A stretch of DNA of 64,000 bases from Patiriisocius marinus (GTDB lineage: Bacteria > Bacteroidota > Bacteroidia > Flavobacteriales > Flavobacteriaceae). Where the stretch lies: NCBI RefSeq assembly GCF_008974325.1, contig NZ_BKCG01000003.1:248001-312000 (forward strand). Reading direction: 5' to 3'. Positions within the stretch are counted from its first letter, which is position 1; every line of letters starts with the position of its first letter. The notes beneath the pieces are model-generated. The model worked only from the letters and a program-made list of their open reading frames with translations. It was not told where the DNA came from and did no database searches. Positions 53,916-62,745 of this stretch are shown piece by piece. A program made the translations under genes and the position numbers.

Positions 53916-55309
53916 TACTTTACTGGTATTTTAATAATAAAGGTAGTTCCTTTATTAAGTTCACTTTCAATTTTAATGCTTCCATTATGCGCTTTGATAA
54001 TTTGATATGTATAATACAACCCAAGACCTAAGCCTTTAACATCGTGCACATTGCCCTCACTTACTCTATAGAATTTTTCGAAGATAAGTTTTTGATTTCT
54101 TTCTGAAATACCCACTCCATTATCACGTATTTCAATTAAATACTCTCCATTTACTATGGAACTTGAAACTGTTATCACAGTTTTTTCAACACCATATTTT
54201 ACGGCATTTTCTAAGATATTTGTAATTGCGGTTGTAAATTGGAACTTATCTATGCGTAATAATACTTCAGGTTCATAGATATTATTAATCACCTTTAAGT
54301 CGCCGTGTTGTGTGGAAAGTTTAAAATCTTCCAAAACATTAATAAAATAGGTATTATCAATTACTTGCTCTCTGTTTAATAGTATTTCTTCATTGCTTAA
54401 ACTGTTGTTCATTACCTGATCAATCAATTTTTGTAAACGTTCATTTTGACGGTTAACAATGTTTAATGTGTTATTAAAAGCTGATTCGTTGTTTTTGATA
54501 ACATCACTCCTTAATGATTTTGTAGCAATACTAAGGGTTGCTAGAGGGGTTTTAAGTTCGTGAGTGATATTGTTGATGAAATCTGTTTTAATTTCTGCAA
54601 TTCTTTTTTGTGTTACTAAATTTTTAATGGAGTAATACAGTAATCCTATTACAAAGAGAAATAGTAAAACTGAGCCTAAAAGCAACAAAGTCATCTGCCC
54701 ATAAACAATTCTTTTCCAATCTTTTATAAGTAACAATTCAACCGAATAAATTTCTAAATCAAATGAAAGTGTTACAATTTCTCCCTCTTCTTGCGAAAAA
54801 AATTCGTTTTTAGTAAAAGTGCGTTGCGTGTTTATTATTGTGGCTTCTTCTTCGTTAAAATCTTCACCAAAGAGCATCATTCGTTTTCTATCTTTCAAAG
54901 GAAAAATAGAATCCCTAACCTCATCCTGAGTAATCACTAAAAAGGCTAAATTCTTTTTGAACTGTACATCATATCCTATGTCTAACTTCTTTAATTCAGT
55001 TTGAAAAATTGTATCGTATTGCTTATTTAAAGTTTCAGCATTGTCCTTCATTCTACCAATCAAATCACTTTCGGTGATTCTTTTGTTCTTAAAATCTGAA
55101 ATATGATCTTTCAATTGATCGCTCCACACATCGTAAATAGAGTCTAATCGCTCGTCACTACTAATCTTAGAAACTAAGTCATCCGTTTCTTGTATAAATG
55201 CTTTCTTTTTTAACTCGTATGTGTTTTGTATAAGATATGCCTGAATAGAAGACAGTGCAATTAACACGATAACTGAAAGGATAATTAATATGGTAATTTT
55301 GTTTTTCAT
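53915..55309 (-). CDS. Membrane sensor histidine kinase
   Basis: 464 residues. TM1 is about 7-24, a periplasmic sensor region about 25-204, TM2 about 205-226. The HisKA domain has phospho-acceptor His250 (NNITHELKTPLATLS). The ATPase has the N box (AITNILENAVKYG, near 361-373), G1 (IEIRDNGVGIS) and G2 (GLGLGLYYTYQII). It is the cognate kinase of the overlapping OmpR-family gene. The periplasmic segment matches no sensor domain I know. Confidence 0.93.
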   Translation of the reverse strand: MKNKITILIILSVIVLIALSSIQAYLIQNTYELKKKAFIQETDDLVSKISSDERLDSIYDVWSDQLKDHISDFKNKRITESDLIGRMKDNAETLNKQYDTIFQTELKKLDIGYDVQFKKNLAFLVITQDEVRDSIFPLKDRKRMMLFGEDFNEEEATIINTQRTFTKNEFFSQEEGEIVTLSFDLEIYSVELLLIKDWKRIVYGQMTLLLLGSVLLFLFVIGLLYYSIKNLVTQKRIAEIKTDFINNITHELKTPLATLSIATKSLRSDVIKNNESAFNNTLNIVNRQNERLQKLIDQVMNNSLSNEEILLNREQVIDNTYFINVLEDFKLSTQHGDLKVINNIYEPEVLLRIDKFQFTTAITNILENAVKYGVEKTVITVSSSIVNGEYLIEIRDNGVGISERNQKLIFEKFYRVSEGNVHDVKGLGLGLYYTYQIIKAHNGSIKIESELNKGTTFIIKIPVK

Positions 55310-55367
55310 GAAACAATAATTGCAATCGGTTTTGGGTTGATTTTTCTTGGTACTCTTTTCAATAGTG

Positions 55368-55437
55368 TAAATCTACTACAACTTAAGTGTTTAAAATTAC
55401 TATTAACCATCGTTAACCTAGCGTTAACTCAACTAAC
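55368..55437 (-). promoter_or_regulatory. TTAAC repeat array in front of the kinase gene
   Basis: TTAAC at 55403, 55413 and 55424 and CTAAC at 55433 (10, 11 and 9-base steps). A TAGATTTA box at 55375-55368 (minus strand) lies 27 bases further on. The core CGTTAACCTAG-CGTTAAC is repeated almost unchanged at 55995-56013 upstream of the DUF5916 gene. This is a candidate binding site of the OmpR-type regulator and implies autoregulation. Confidence 0.6.
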
Positions 55438-55489
55438 AAAACACTAAACAACCTCATTTACAAATATTTGATAGAAAAAAAGTATTCAA

Positions 55490-55627
55490 TTAGCGGATAT
55501 TTTCTAAGTAATTTATTTTAATAATTTTAGGAACAAAAGTGCTAAGTTCATCAAGTCCTTGTGTTGAAAAACTATTAATTACATCTACTGTGCTTAACGA
55601 ATTGAACTGTTTATTATAATTTCTCAT
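55490..55627 (-). CDS. Small peptide A (45 aa), unknown
   Basis: ATG 55627 to TAA 55490, beginning MRNYNKQFNSLSTVDVIN and ending KINYLENIR. It is hydrophilic with no signal peptide. The 5' context (TTTTAAATT-ATGAGAA) closely resembles that of peptide B upstream. It lies between the kinase promoter repeats and a hairpin-rich spacer. No homologue known to me. The call rests on frame, position and the shared start context. Confidence 0.4.
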   Translation of the reverse strand: MRNYNKQFNSLSTVDVINSFSTQGLDELSTFVPKIIKINYLENIR

Positions 55628-55649
55628 AATTTAAAACTTTAAAATTAAA

Positions 55650-55699
55650 GACTAAAGCACCTATTAAAGGCTAATCCAAATAACTAAAGCGCTTTAGTC
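55650..55699. repeat. Nested inverted repeat between the two small peptides
   Basis: ACTAAAGCGCTTTAGT at 55683-55698 is a perfect 16-bp palindrome. Its right arm, extended to GCTTTAGTC (55691-55699), also pairs perfectly with GACTAAAGC at 55650-55658, so two alternative hairpins compete. On the minus strand the outer hairpin is followed by TTTAATTTT, a weak terminator-like tail. Confidence 0.55.
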
Positions 55700-55712
55700 C
55701 ATTTTCCTCTTG

Positions 55713-55799
55713 TTATCTAAATCTTCTTTTAGAATTCCATACAAACTTATTAGTGTTTGGATTCGCTTGTGTCAACAATGTGTTTTTACGTGTTCTCAT
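55713..55799 (-). CDS. Small peptide B (28 aa), unknown
   Basis: ATG 55799 to TAA 55713, starting MRTRKNTLLTQANPNTNKF and ending RRFR. It is very basic at both ends. Start context TTTTAAATTATATAATT-ATGAGAA. It could be a regulatory or toxic peptide, or chance. The near-identical start context of peptide A is the main support. Confidence 0.35.
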   Translation of the reverse strand: MRTRKNTLLTQANPNTNKFVWNSKRRFR

Positions 55800-55902
55800 A
55801 ATTATATAATTTAAAATGTGATTCTTTTTAAAGGCTTTAGAATACTGCCGCTCAGGCAAAGATATGGTAGCATAAAACTTTAAAACACACATGTACAGCT
55901 GC

Positions 55903-56054
55903 TTAACCTGTCGTTAACGTTAATCACTTTGGCAAGTATTGATTTTAGTGATATTCCACATACATGTTAATCGAATTATTGAACAGTCAATAACCGTTAA
56001 CCTAGCCGTTAACCCTCATTTAACAAGGATATCCTGCAAACGCTAGCATCTTTG
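55903..56054 (+). promoter_or_regulatory. TTAAC repeat arrays and promoter of the DUF5916 gene
   Basis: First array: TTAAC at 55903 and 55914 (11 bases apart). Second array: GTTAAC at 55996 and 56008 and TTTAAC at 56019 (12 and 11 bases apart). A CATCTTTG (56047-56054, one base from TAnnTTTG) lies 22 bases after the last repeat and 22 bases before the ATG at 56077. Repeats of this pitch next to the -33 region fit an OmpR-type activator. Confidence 0.58.
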
Positions 56055-56076
56055 AATCACAATCAAAACCAACAAC

Positions 56077-58500
56077 ATGAAACTTACATACATTAAAGCC
56101 AGCATAATTATATTGTTTAGTATTTTCTTCGGAAATATGACAACGCTACACGCACAGAAATCCATTAAAATTAATCGCACTACCGAATCTATTAAAATAG
56201 ACGGTGAACCATCTGAAGCTATCTGGCAAAAACATCTTGAAACTAGAGAATTTACGCAACGATCACCAGATAATGGGAAACCTTCAAAACGTACATCACA
56301 AATTGGATTATTATATGACGATAGCTACTTATATGTTTTAGGAATTTTCTCAGTTGAAAACAGTACGGAAATTAATAACCAACTTACGGAAAGAGACGAT
56401 CCAGGAAACTCTGATTACTTTGGTATACAAATGGATCCTTTTGGTGAAGCCCGTGAAGGATATGATTTTACTGTTACCGCCGCTAATGTACAATTAGACT
56501 CTAAATTAACAAATACAGGTAACTATGATAATTTTAATGTAGTTTGGGACTCTGAAGTAACACTACACGACAATTATTGGGTTGTTGAAGTAAGAATACC
56601 ATTTAATAGTATTCGGTTTCCAAAAGATGCTTTAGATAATTTTAAAATCAACTTTCAACGTTTCTCTTCAAAACTAAATGAAGATTCGTTTTGGAGTCCT
56701 ATTGACCCTAATCAGAATGGATATATGAATCAGTTTGGTACCGTTACAAATTTTAAATCTATCAACCCACCGCTTAATTTATCATTACTTCCATTTGTAT
56801 CTGTAGTGCACGAAAAATCAGTAGATGGTGAAACAAAGACCACTTTAAATGGAGGTATGGATTTAAAATACGTCTATGATAATGCATATACTTTAGATGT
56901 ATCTTTAATTCCAGATTTTAGCCAAGCGCAGTCTGATAATCAAATATTAAACCTCAGCCCATTTGAAGTTCAGTTTAATGAAAATAGACAATTTTTCGTA
57001 GAAGGAACGGAGCTATTTGACAAAGGAGGTTACTTATATACCAGAAGAATTGGCGGTAGACCTATCAATAGTGATAATATTCAAATTTCAGAAGAAGAGG
57101 AGATTATTGAAAATCCAGTCTCAACTAATATTTTAAATTTAATTAAGTTTTCCGGTAAATCGAAAAGTGGTTTGTCCATTGGAGTGCTTAACGGAATTAC
57201 CGCTAAAAGTGAAGCTACTGTTAGAAATACTGAAACCAATGAGCAACGATCTGTTATTACAAATCCAATTACAAACTACAACTCATTAGTACTTGATCAA
57301 GCATTAAAAAATAATGGCTCGTTAACGCTCATTAACAATTCGGTGTTACGAAATGGTTCAGATTACGATGCTAACTTAACCGCACTACTCTATCGATATT
57401 ACAGTAAAAATAGAACCTACAGTGCATATTTTAAAAAAGGAATTTCACAACAATATTTTGAAAATGATAGAAATGAAATTGGCCACGAATACTATGCATA
57501 CGCAGGAAAAGTTAGCGGAAAGTGGACTGGCGGATTCTCATATTATTTAATAGATGACAAATGGGATATTAATGACTTTGGTTTTAATGCTCGTAATAAT
57601 CAATCGAGATGGCGTGGAGACGTTTCATATGCTGAAAATAAACCAAATAATACCTTCTCAAATTATCAACTATTTGTTTTAGGAGAGCACTATTATTACC
57701 ACTCATTGCAACAAAAAGAAAACGCAAACTATATATTAGGGTTTAATGGTACTTTGAAAAAAAGTCAAGCAACCATTTTTGCAGATGTCACATATTCTGA
57801 AAAAGGTAAAAACTTTTATGAAGCACGAATTAAGGATAGACACTTTAATAAACCTGCAAAATTTCAAAGTTTTCTAGAATATCAAACCAATGCCAATAAA
57901 AATCTTTCCTTTTCTGGCTACGCTATTTTTGTAAATCACTTTAATTCTGAAATCTATAAAGATGATTTTATAGCCGGTTACGGAATTAGAGCTCGTGCAG
58001 GACAGCACCTGTATGCTTATTTCAGCCAAGGGTTTGAAAACCTAACTAAAAGTGCAGGATTTATTGCAATGGAAAATGATGCCATTGTTTTTGGTCAACG
58101 AGCTATTAATGTATTGTCTAATGTTTTTACGCTTAATTACGCTGTAAACTCTAAACTAAACTTTAATTTAAGGGCTCGTCACTATTGGATTCAAGTAGCT
58201 TATTCTAAACAATTCCAACTTCAAGAAAACGGTGTGCTAACTGAAAGTAATTACGATTTAAACGTCGACGATTTTGATGATAATTTCAACCAATTTAATA
58301 TCGATGTTTTAGGAACATGGCAATTTGCACCTGCGAGTGAGTTGAGTTTATCGTACAAGTTAGGTGCAAATTATTTTAATGATGATATTCGTTCATCATA
58401 TTTAGATAATCTTGAAAAGACGCTAGGAGAAAATACAAGCAGTACCATTTCATTAAAAATGACCTACTTTTTAGATGCAAATATTCTTCGGAAACGTTAA
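56077..58500 (+). CDS. DUF5916 outer-membrane protein with CBM9-like domain
   Basis: 807 residues with a signal peptide ending THAQ-like (LHAQ). Residues 30-210 resemble a carbohydrate-binding family 9-like domain (IKIDGEPSEAIWQKHLETREFTQ; DYFGIQMDPFGEAREGYDFTVTA; WVVEVRIPFNSIRF). The rest is DUF5916, with alternating strands and aromatic ends (FNENRQFFVEGTELFDKG, YTRRIGG) and a terminal barrel-like region (ISLKMTYFLDANILRKR). Probably a beta-barrel surface protein. Its promoter shares repeats with the divergent two-component operon. Confidence 0.88.
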   Translation: MKLTYIKASIIILFSIFFGNMTTLHAQKSIKINRTTESIKIDGEPSEAIWQKHLETREFTQRSPDNGKPSKRTSQIGLLYDDSYLYVLGIFSVENSTEINNQLTERDDPGNSDYFGIQMDPFGEAREGYDFTVTAANVQLDSKLTNTGNYDNFNVVWDSEVTLHDNYWVVEVRIPFNSIRFPKDALDNFKINFQRFSSKLNEDSFWSPIDPNQNGYMNQFGTVTNFKSINPPLNLSLLPFVSVVHEKSVDGETKTTLNGGMDLKYVYDNAYTLDVSLIPDFSQAQSDNQILNLSPFEVQFNENRQFFVEGTELFDKGGYLYTRRIGGRPINSDNIQISEEEEIIENPVSTNILNLIKFSGKSKSGLSIGVLNGITAKSEATVRNTETNEQRSVITNPITNYNSLVLDQALKNNGSLTLINNSVLRNGSDYDANLTALLYRYYSKNRTYSAYFKKGISQQYFENDRNEIGHEYYAYAGKVSGKWTGGFSYYLIDDKWDINDFGFNARNNQSRWRGDVSYAENKPNNTFSNYQLFVLGEHYYYHSLQQKENANYILGFNGTLKKSQATIFADVTYSEKGKNFYEARIKDRHFNKPAKFQSFLEYQTNANKNLSFSGYAIFVNHFNSEIYKDDFIAGYGIRARAGQHLYAYFSQGFENLTKSAGFIAMENDAIVFGQRAINVLSNVFTLNYAVNSKLNFNLRARHYWIQVAYSKQFQLQENGVLTESNYDLNVDDFDDNFNQFNIDVLGTWQFAPASELSLSYKLGANYFNDDIRSSYLDNLEKTLGENTSSTISLKMTYFLDANILRKR

Positions 58501-58509
58501 TGCTTCAAA

Positions 58510-60789
58510 TTACTTAATCACTTTAAAAGTTAGTGATTGACCACTTTCGGTTTCTACCTTCAGAAAATATATTCCTTTAGATAACGAATCAAGATTTTCA
58601 ATTACTAAAGTTTTATTTGAAGTCTTAGTAGTTTCTTTAAGCACATTTCCGAGGATATCATACAATGTTAAGCTAAGTTGTTGGCTATTTGTATTAAACA
58701 GCTCTAATTGTGTTGTAAACGGATTAGGTGACACTACAATCTTATTTAAAGTCTCTAGTGTATCGTTTGAAAGTATTTCCTCATCATAATCTACAATACT
58801 GAAATCATCAAAGTAGAAACCATCGCCAGGTCTAAAATCATCATTTAGTGTATGAAATCTAAGTCTCACTTGCTCAAAGCCATTATAAGCTGCTAAGTTG
58901 TAACTTTTCATATTCCAAGATTTATTTAAATTATAAATTCCAAGAACATCCCAGTTTTCACCATCATCAACAGATATTTCTAAGGTAGTAATATCTCCTA
59001 ACGCTATTGAATACTTTGTCATAAATGTTAAAACAGGACCAGTTGTGTTTGTAAAATTCAACGGTGTATTAAGTTCGAAATATGAATCTGTATCATTTAA
59101 ACCATTTCCTCCCACAGAATCTGAATAACATCCATCACCACTATATGAATCATCTATTGAAAAATTCCATATTGACCCAGTTCCATAAGATGTAAAGGTA
59201 TTGGTATCTGAATGTGCAGCATCAACAAGTATTGTCGTTCCACTACCTACAAATACTGTTATTGTAGCTGTTTCATTTAAAGCACCTCCTTGAAATGTTT
59301 GAATTTCAAGATCAAAATACTGTTCGTTAAAACTTGGATCTATTTCAATTTGGAATGGTGTCGCAAGATTATTTTGTTTTGTTCTTGCCGGAACTTGACT
59401 GTATGACATTTCAGAAGGAACCGTAATTAGTGGATTGTTTGAAACTACTGCTACGGTAACATCATCTGTTGTATCTTCAAGACCAACATTCTTAATTTCG
59501 ACAGCAATTTCAAAAGTTTGACCAGGAATAGCAGGTACTAATTCTGTATGACTTTGTACATCAATGTATGAACCTGAAATCCAAGACTGGTATAACATGG
59601 GACGTATATTTTCGGCAACCAAGTCTAAAATAGTACTAGGTAAAGGCCAAAAACCACTTCCTCCTATTTCTGGAGTCCAACCATAAATACCTTCACTATG
59701 CATATAGTCGCGTGTAGTACCACACGAAGTGTATCCTAAAATCTGGAAAGTTGTTCCATACGTATAATCATTTTCATCTAGAAATGCAGAAGCCCATTCT
59801 GAATATATAGGATATTCTGGAGGAGATGTATTATAACCGTAAGGCATTAAATAAGTACCAGCCGTTGAATGTATGGAATATGCCGTTTTAGGGTTTATTG
59901 TACTTAACAAATTAGAAACAGCTGTAGTTTCAGGTTCAGAAAAAGCTTCGGTTCCTCTATATATTCCTGAACAAGGATTAGTACTAGAGCAGCTTTCATT
60001 ATCACCGTAAGCAAAACTGTAATTTCTGTTTAAATCAACTCCTACACATGCTGGCGATGTTTCAAATCTGTTTTTTCTCCATAGTCCTCCACCCTCAGGA
60101 TTTGTAGTTTCATTATAAACATATCCATCTGGATTTACCACAGGCACAAAGTATAACGCTCTATTGTTTACTAGATACTGAACTGCTGTATTAGTTGCAT
60201 AGTTTTCTAAAAGGTAAAACATATAGTTAATAGTCACTGCCATTGATAATGGTTCTCGAGCGTGATGTAATGCATCAAAGTATGCTACAGGTTCATCTTC
60301 ATCAATATCTGGATTGTCACTTATTTTAACCATCCAAATGGTTCTTCCTTCTGCAGTTGTGCCAATTGATTGTTTAGCCGTAATCAAGTTTGGGAAATCT
60401 GTTTTCATTTCATCAAGTTTTGCAACAACTTGATCAAACGTATAAAATCCACCCATAGTTCCTAAGTCAAAGCCATCTGTGCTAAGTGCAGATTTCTCAC
60501 CCGTTTCAATTACATCAGCTAAAAGCTCATTTCTATAATTTTCAGCATAATTAGCAATGGTAGTTTCATATTGAATTCCTAAAACATCCAGTTGTAAAAC
60601 CTCTCTTTCTGAAACAATAAGGATTGGTAACCCTTCCTCATCAAATTGAATATGGTCTACACCAAACCCTTCCGAATTTAATAATTCTAGCTGGGTTGTA
60701 TTATTTAGGCGTATTTCAGAATAGATTTCCTGAGCAATACTATTTGTACATGTTACGAAAATTAATAGTAAAAAAAGGAAGTTTCTCAT
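58510..60789 (-). CDS. M14 zinc carboxypeptidase with T9SS sorting domain
   Basis: 759 residues with a signal peptide (MRNFLFLLLIFVTCTNSIAQ). Peptidase M14 domain (about 115-400): zinc ligands His176 and Glu179 (LHHAREP), Arg255 in DLNRNYSF, His307 (YSIHST) and catalytic Glu374 (WTPEIGGSG). Middle beta-sandwich (about 530-670) with VRLRFHTLNDDFRPGDGFYFDDFSI. C-terminal type A sorting domain (VVSPNPFTTQLEL ... GIYFLKVETESGQSLTFKVIK) for type IX secretion. The start overlaps the stop of a 57-residue membrane protein (ATGA). Confidence 0.94.
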   Translation of the reverse strand: MRNFLFLLLIFVTCTNSIAQEIYSEIRLNNTTQLELLNSEGFGVDHIQFDEEGLPILIVSEREVLQLDVLGIQYETTIANYAENYRNELLADVIETGEKSALSTDGFDLGTMGGFYTFDQVVAKLDEMKTDFPNLITAKQSIGTTAEGRTIWMVKISDNPDIDEDEPVAYFDALHHAREPLSMAVTINYMFYLLENYATNTAVQYLVNNRALYFVPVVNPDGYVYNETTNPEGGGLWRKNRFETSPACVGVDLNRNYSFAYGDNESCSSTNPCSGIYRGTEAFSEPETTAVSNLLSTINPKTAYSIHSTAGTYLMPYGYNTSPPEYPIYSEWASAFLDENDYTYGTTFQILGYTSCGTTRDYMHSEGIYGWTPEIGGSGFWPLPSTILDLVAENIRPMLYQSWISGSYIDVQSHTELVPAIPGQTFEIAVEIKNVGLEDTTDDVTVAVVSNNPLITVPSEMSYSQVPARTKQNNLATPFQIEIDPSFNEQYFDLEIQTFQGGALNETATITVFVGSGTTILVDAAHSDTNTFTSYGTGSIWNFSIDDSYSGDGCYSDSVGGNGLNDTDSYFELNTPLNFTNTTGPVLTFMTKYSIALGDITTLEISVDDGENWDVLGIYNLNKSWNMKSYNLAAYNGFEQVRLRFHTLNDDFRPGDGFYFDDFSIVDYDEEILSNDTLETLNKIVVSPNPFTTQLELFNTNSQQLSLTLYDILGNVLKETTKTSNKTLVIENLDSLSKGIYFLKVETESGQSLTFKVIK

Positions 60790-60959
60790 TCTTGGTCTTT
60801 TGCACGTTGTTTACGATATAAAATATAGAGAATTACAATAACTATAGGCAATACGATATACACTATAACATCGAAAGGTGAAGAAAAATCGAACTGACTA
60901 CCATCTCTAGGATTGGGTGTTCCGGTTGGTATTTGTAATAAAGAATTAAATAGTTTCAT
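60786..60959 (-). CDS. Small single-span membrane protein (57 aa)
   Basis: ATG 60959 to TGA 60786. The N-terminus is MKLFNSLLQIPTGTPNPRDG. One membrane helix follows (about 31-48, VIVYIVLPIVIVILYILY) and then a basic tail RKQRAKDQE. Its TGA overlaps the ATG of the M14 peptidase by four bases (ATGA), so the two are translationally coupled. Similar tiny proteins are widespread in Flavobacteriaceae under misleading names. Function unknown. Confidence 0.78.
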   Translation of the reverse strand: MKLFNSLLQIPTGTPNPRDGSQFDFSSPFDVIVYIVLPIVIVILYILYRKQRAKDQE

Positions 60960-61019
60960 AATATATAGTTGAGTCGTAAAGGTCGTAACTTTATTACGTA
61001 AAAGCTAAGGTTAATGAAT

Positions 61020-62693
61020 TTACACAAGCCAATAAGGGTTTTCTGTAAAGGTTTTCCAATCTGAACGTAATTGTTTTTCTAAAGCTTCAATCGCTGGCGA
61101 AGTGATCCCTACTTTTTTTAAATCGATAATATATGTCAATAAATTATAGCACGTTGTAAATTGCCCACAAGCTATAAGCGAATCCATTCGCTTTAACTTT
61201 ACATCCGTTTCATCCCACCATAAAGTTGTAGGAGTTTCGGCTGCAATTTTTGCTACATTTTTAAGCGATTTACTTAGTGGTGTTTTAACTTCTGGCGAAA
61301 TAACAAACTTTTTATAAATAGTATTTTTACCATCAAGTTCATCTACACGAGAGGTTATACGTTTATTTTCTAAATTAGGGTTTTTATAAAAATCGCCGTA
61401 ATTTAATCTTCTAATCTGATTCAAAAAAACACTCTGCACCATCGTAGCAGCTGAACTTGCACGATCTGTGAGCAAACGTTTAACAACATCAATTCCTAAA
61501 TGTTTAAAACTACTAACCTCCTCTAGCAATGCTTCCGGAACTGCTTTATTAAATGTTGTGTTAAACCAACTTACCAATCGCTTTTTAAATGAATGAGCTA
61601 ATAAACCTGCGGTAATTAATAAAGCTCCTATTCCTGATATAAAAGCACCAATAACAAATGGCCAGATGATAGTTAAAGCAGCCGCATTTTCATAATATCC
61701 AAAAACTAAAAATCCAACTCCTACTAACAATATTATGGGATACAGCCATTTAAAATCTAACCATTTAAAAAGTTTGGTAGCAATATCGTTAATTGAAGTT
61801 TCATTTTCAATTTCGAAAGTACTCGGTTTCCAAGGCTTCATTTGAAAGCTAGAAACATCGTTAACTATTATTAAATCTAATTTCGAAGACTTTCGGCTAT
61901 TAATGTTAAGCATACTATCAAGACCTTGATTGTCTGTAATGCCACCATCCATAATACCCACACCCTTTTTAAATTTTTCTTGATTTTTAAGAGCTATATA
62001 TTCTTCGGAAATTTGATTACTATAAAAATCGTCCGGATAAACCAATGGCTCAAAGCCTAAAGGAAAACAAGATGAAGAAGCTACAATGTCTCCTAAAACA
62101 GTTTCATTTTTTAGCGCATTAACATATGTACCTTTGAGTGCTTTGTTACCAAATATTCCAGAGTTTTGAAACCGAAATGGCAACCCGAATGAAAAATCGG
62201 TTGCATTAAAACAAACGTGTGCTAAGTTATATGGTTTCTCCTTATCATTTAGTGATGTATAAAGGCTCTTTTTTACTAAGTTAAAATCACCAAATTTACC
62301 AGAAAATAAGGGCATTTCGGCATATTTTAAAGCGAAAGCGTTTATTAGCGATTGCCTTTTGTGTGAAGAAGTTTCCCAAACATCTTTATTAGATATTTTA
62401 GCTACAGCATCATTAAGTAATGTATCATTAGCTGGGTTAAATGTTGAGTACATTTCAGCATAAAAATCCTTAAATTGAAATCCTGAAGTTGTAACTGCTT
62501 TAGTAAATGCTACGCCAAATAGTGTTCCGCCACTTACTGTACTTAGTGCTGTAACATTTTTTAATAAAGGTTCCCCTTCATAGTTAACATGCTCTAAATA
62601 AGCTGCTGTACCTAGTGAGAAAAAAGTGGCACGATAACCTCCACCACTAAAGCAAAGGCCTATTCTCTTAAAAGGTAAAAAATCGTCTGGCAT
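61020..62693 (-). CDS. Patatin-like phospholipase with membrane insert
   Basis: 557 residues. Oxyanion loop GLCFSGGGYRA (12-22), nucleophile Ser54 in STVSGGT (a variant of GxSxG) and Asp249 in MDGGITDNQG form the patatin dyad. Two hydrophobic spans (about 316-333 and 338-366) lie after the dyad, so the protein is membrane-bound even though it has no signal peptide. The C-terminal 180 residues are soluble and unassigned. Likely a lipid acyl hydrolase on the cytoplasmic face. Confidence 0.88.
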   Translation of the reverse strand: MPDDFLPFKRIGLCFSGGGYRATFFSLGTAAYLEHVNYEGEPLLKNVTALSTVSGGTLFGVAFTKAVTTSGFQFKDFYAEMYSTFNPANDTLLNDAVAKISNKDVWETSSHKRQSLINAFALKYAEMPLFSGKFGDFNLVKKSLYTSLNDKEKPYNLAHVCFNATDFSFGLPFRFQNSGIFGNKALKGTYVNALKNETVLGDIVASSSCFPLGFEPLVYPDDFYSNQISEEYIALKNQEKFKKGVGIMDGGITDNQGLDSMLNINSRKSSKLDLIIVNDVSSFQMKPWKPSTFEIENETSINDIATKLFKWLDFKWLYPIILLVGVGFLVFGYYENAAALTIIWPFVIGAFISGIGALLITAGLLAHSFKKRLVSWFNTTFNKAVPEALLEEVSSFKHLGIDVVKRLLTDRASSAATMVQSVFLNQIRRLNYGDFYKNPNLENKRITSRVDELDGKNTIYKKFVISPEVKTPLSKSLKNVAKIAAETPTTLWWDETDVKLKRMDSLIACGQFTTCYNLLTYIIDLKKVGITSPAIEALEKQLRSDWKTFTENPYWLV

Positions 62694-62745
62694 AAAAAGG
62701 CGTTTTAAAACCCTATAAAACTACACAATTTATGCCTATAACGAT

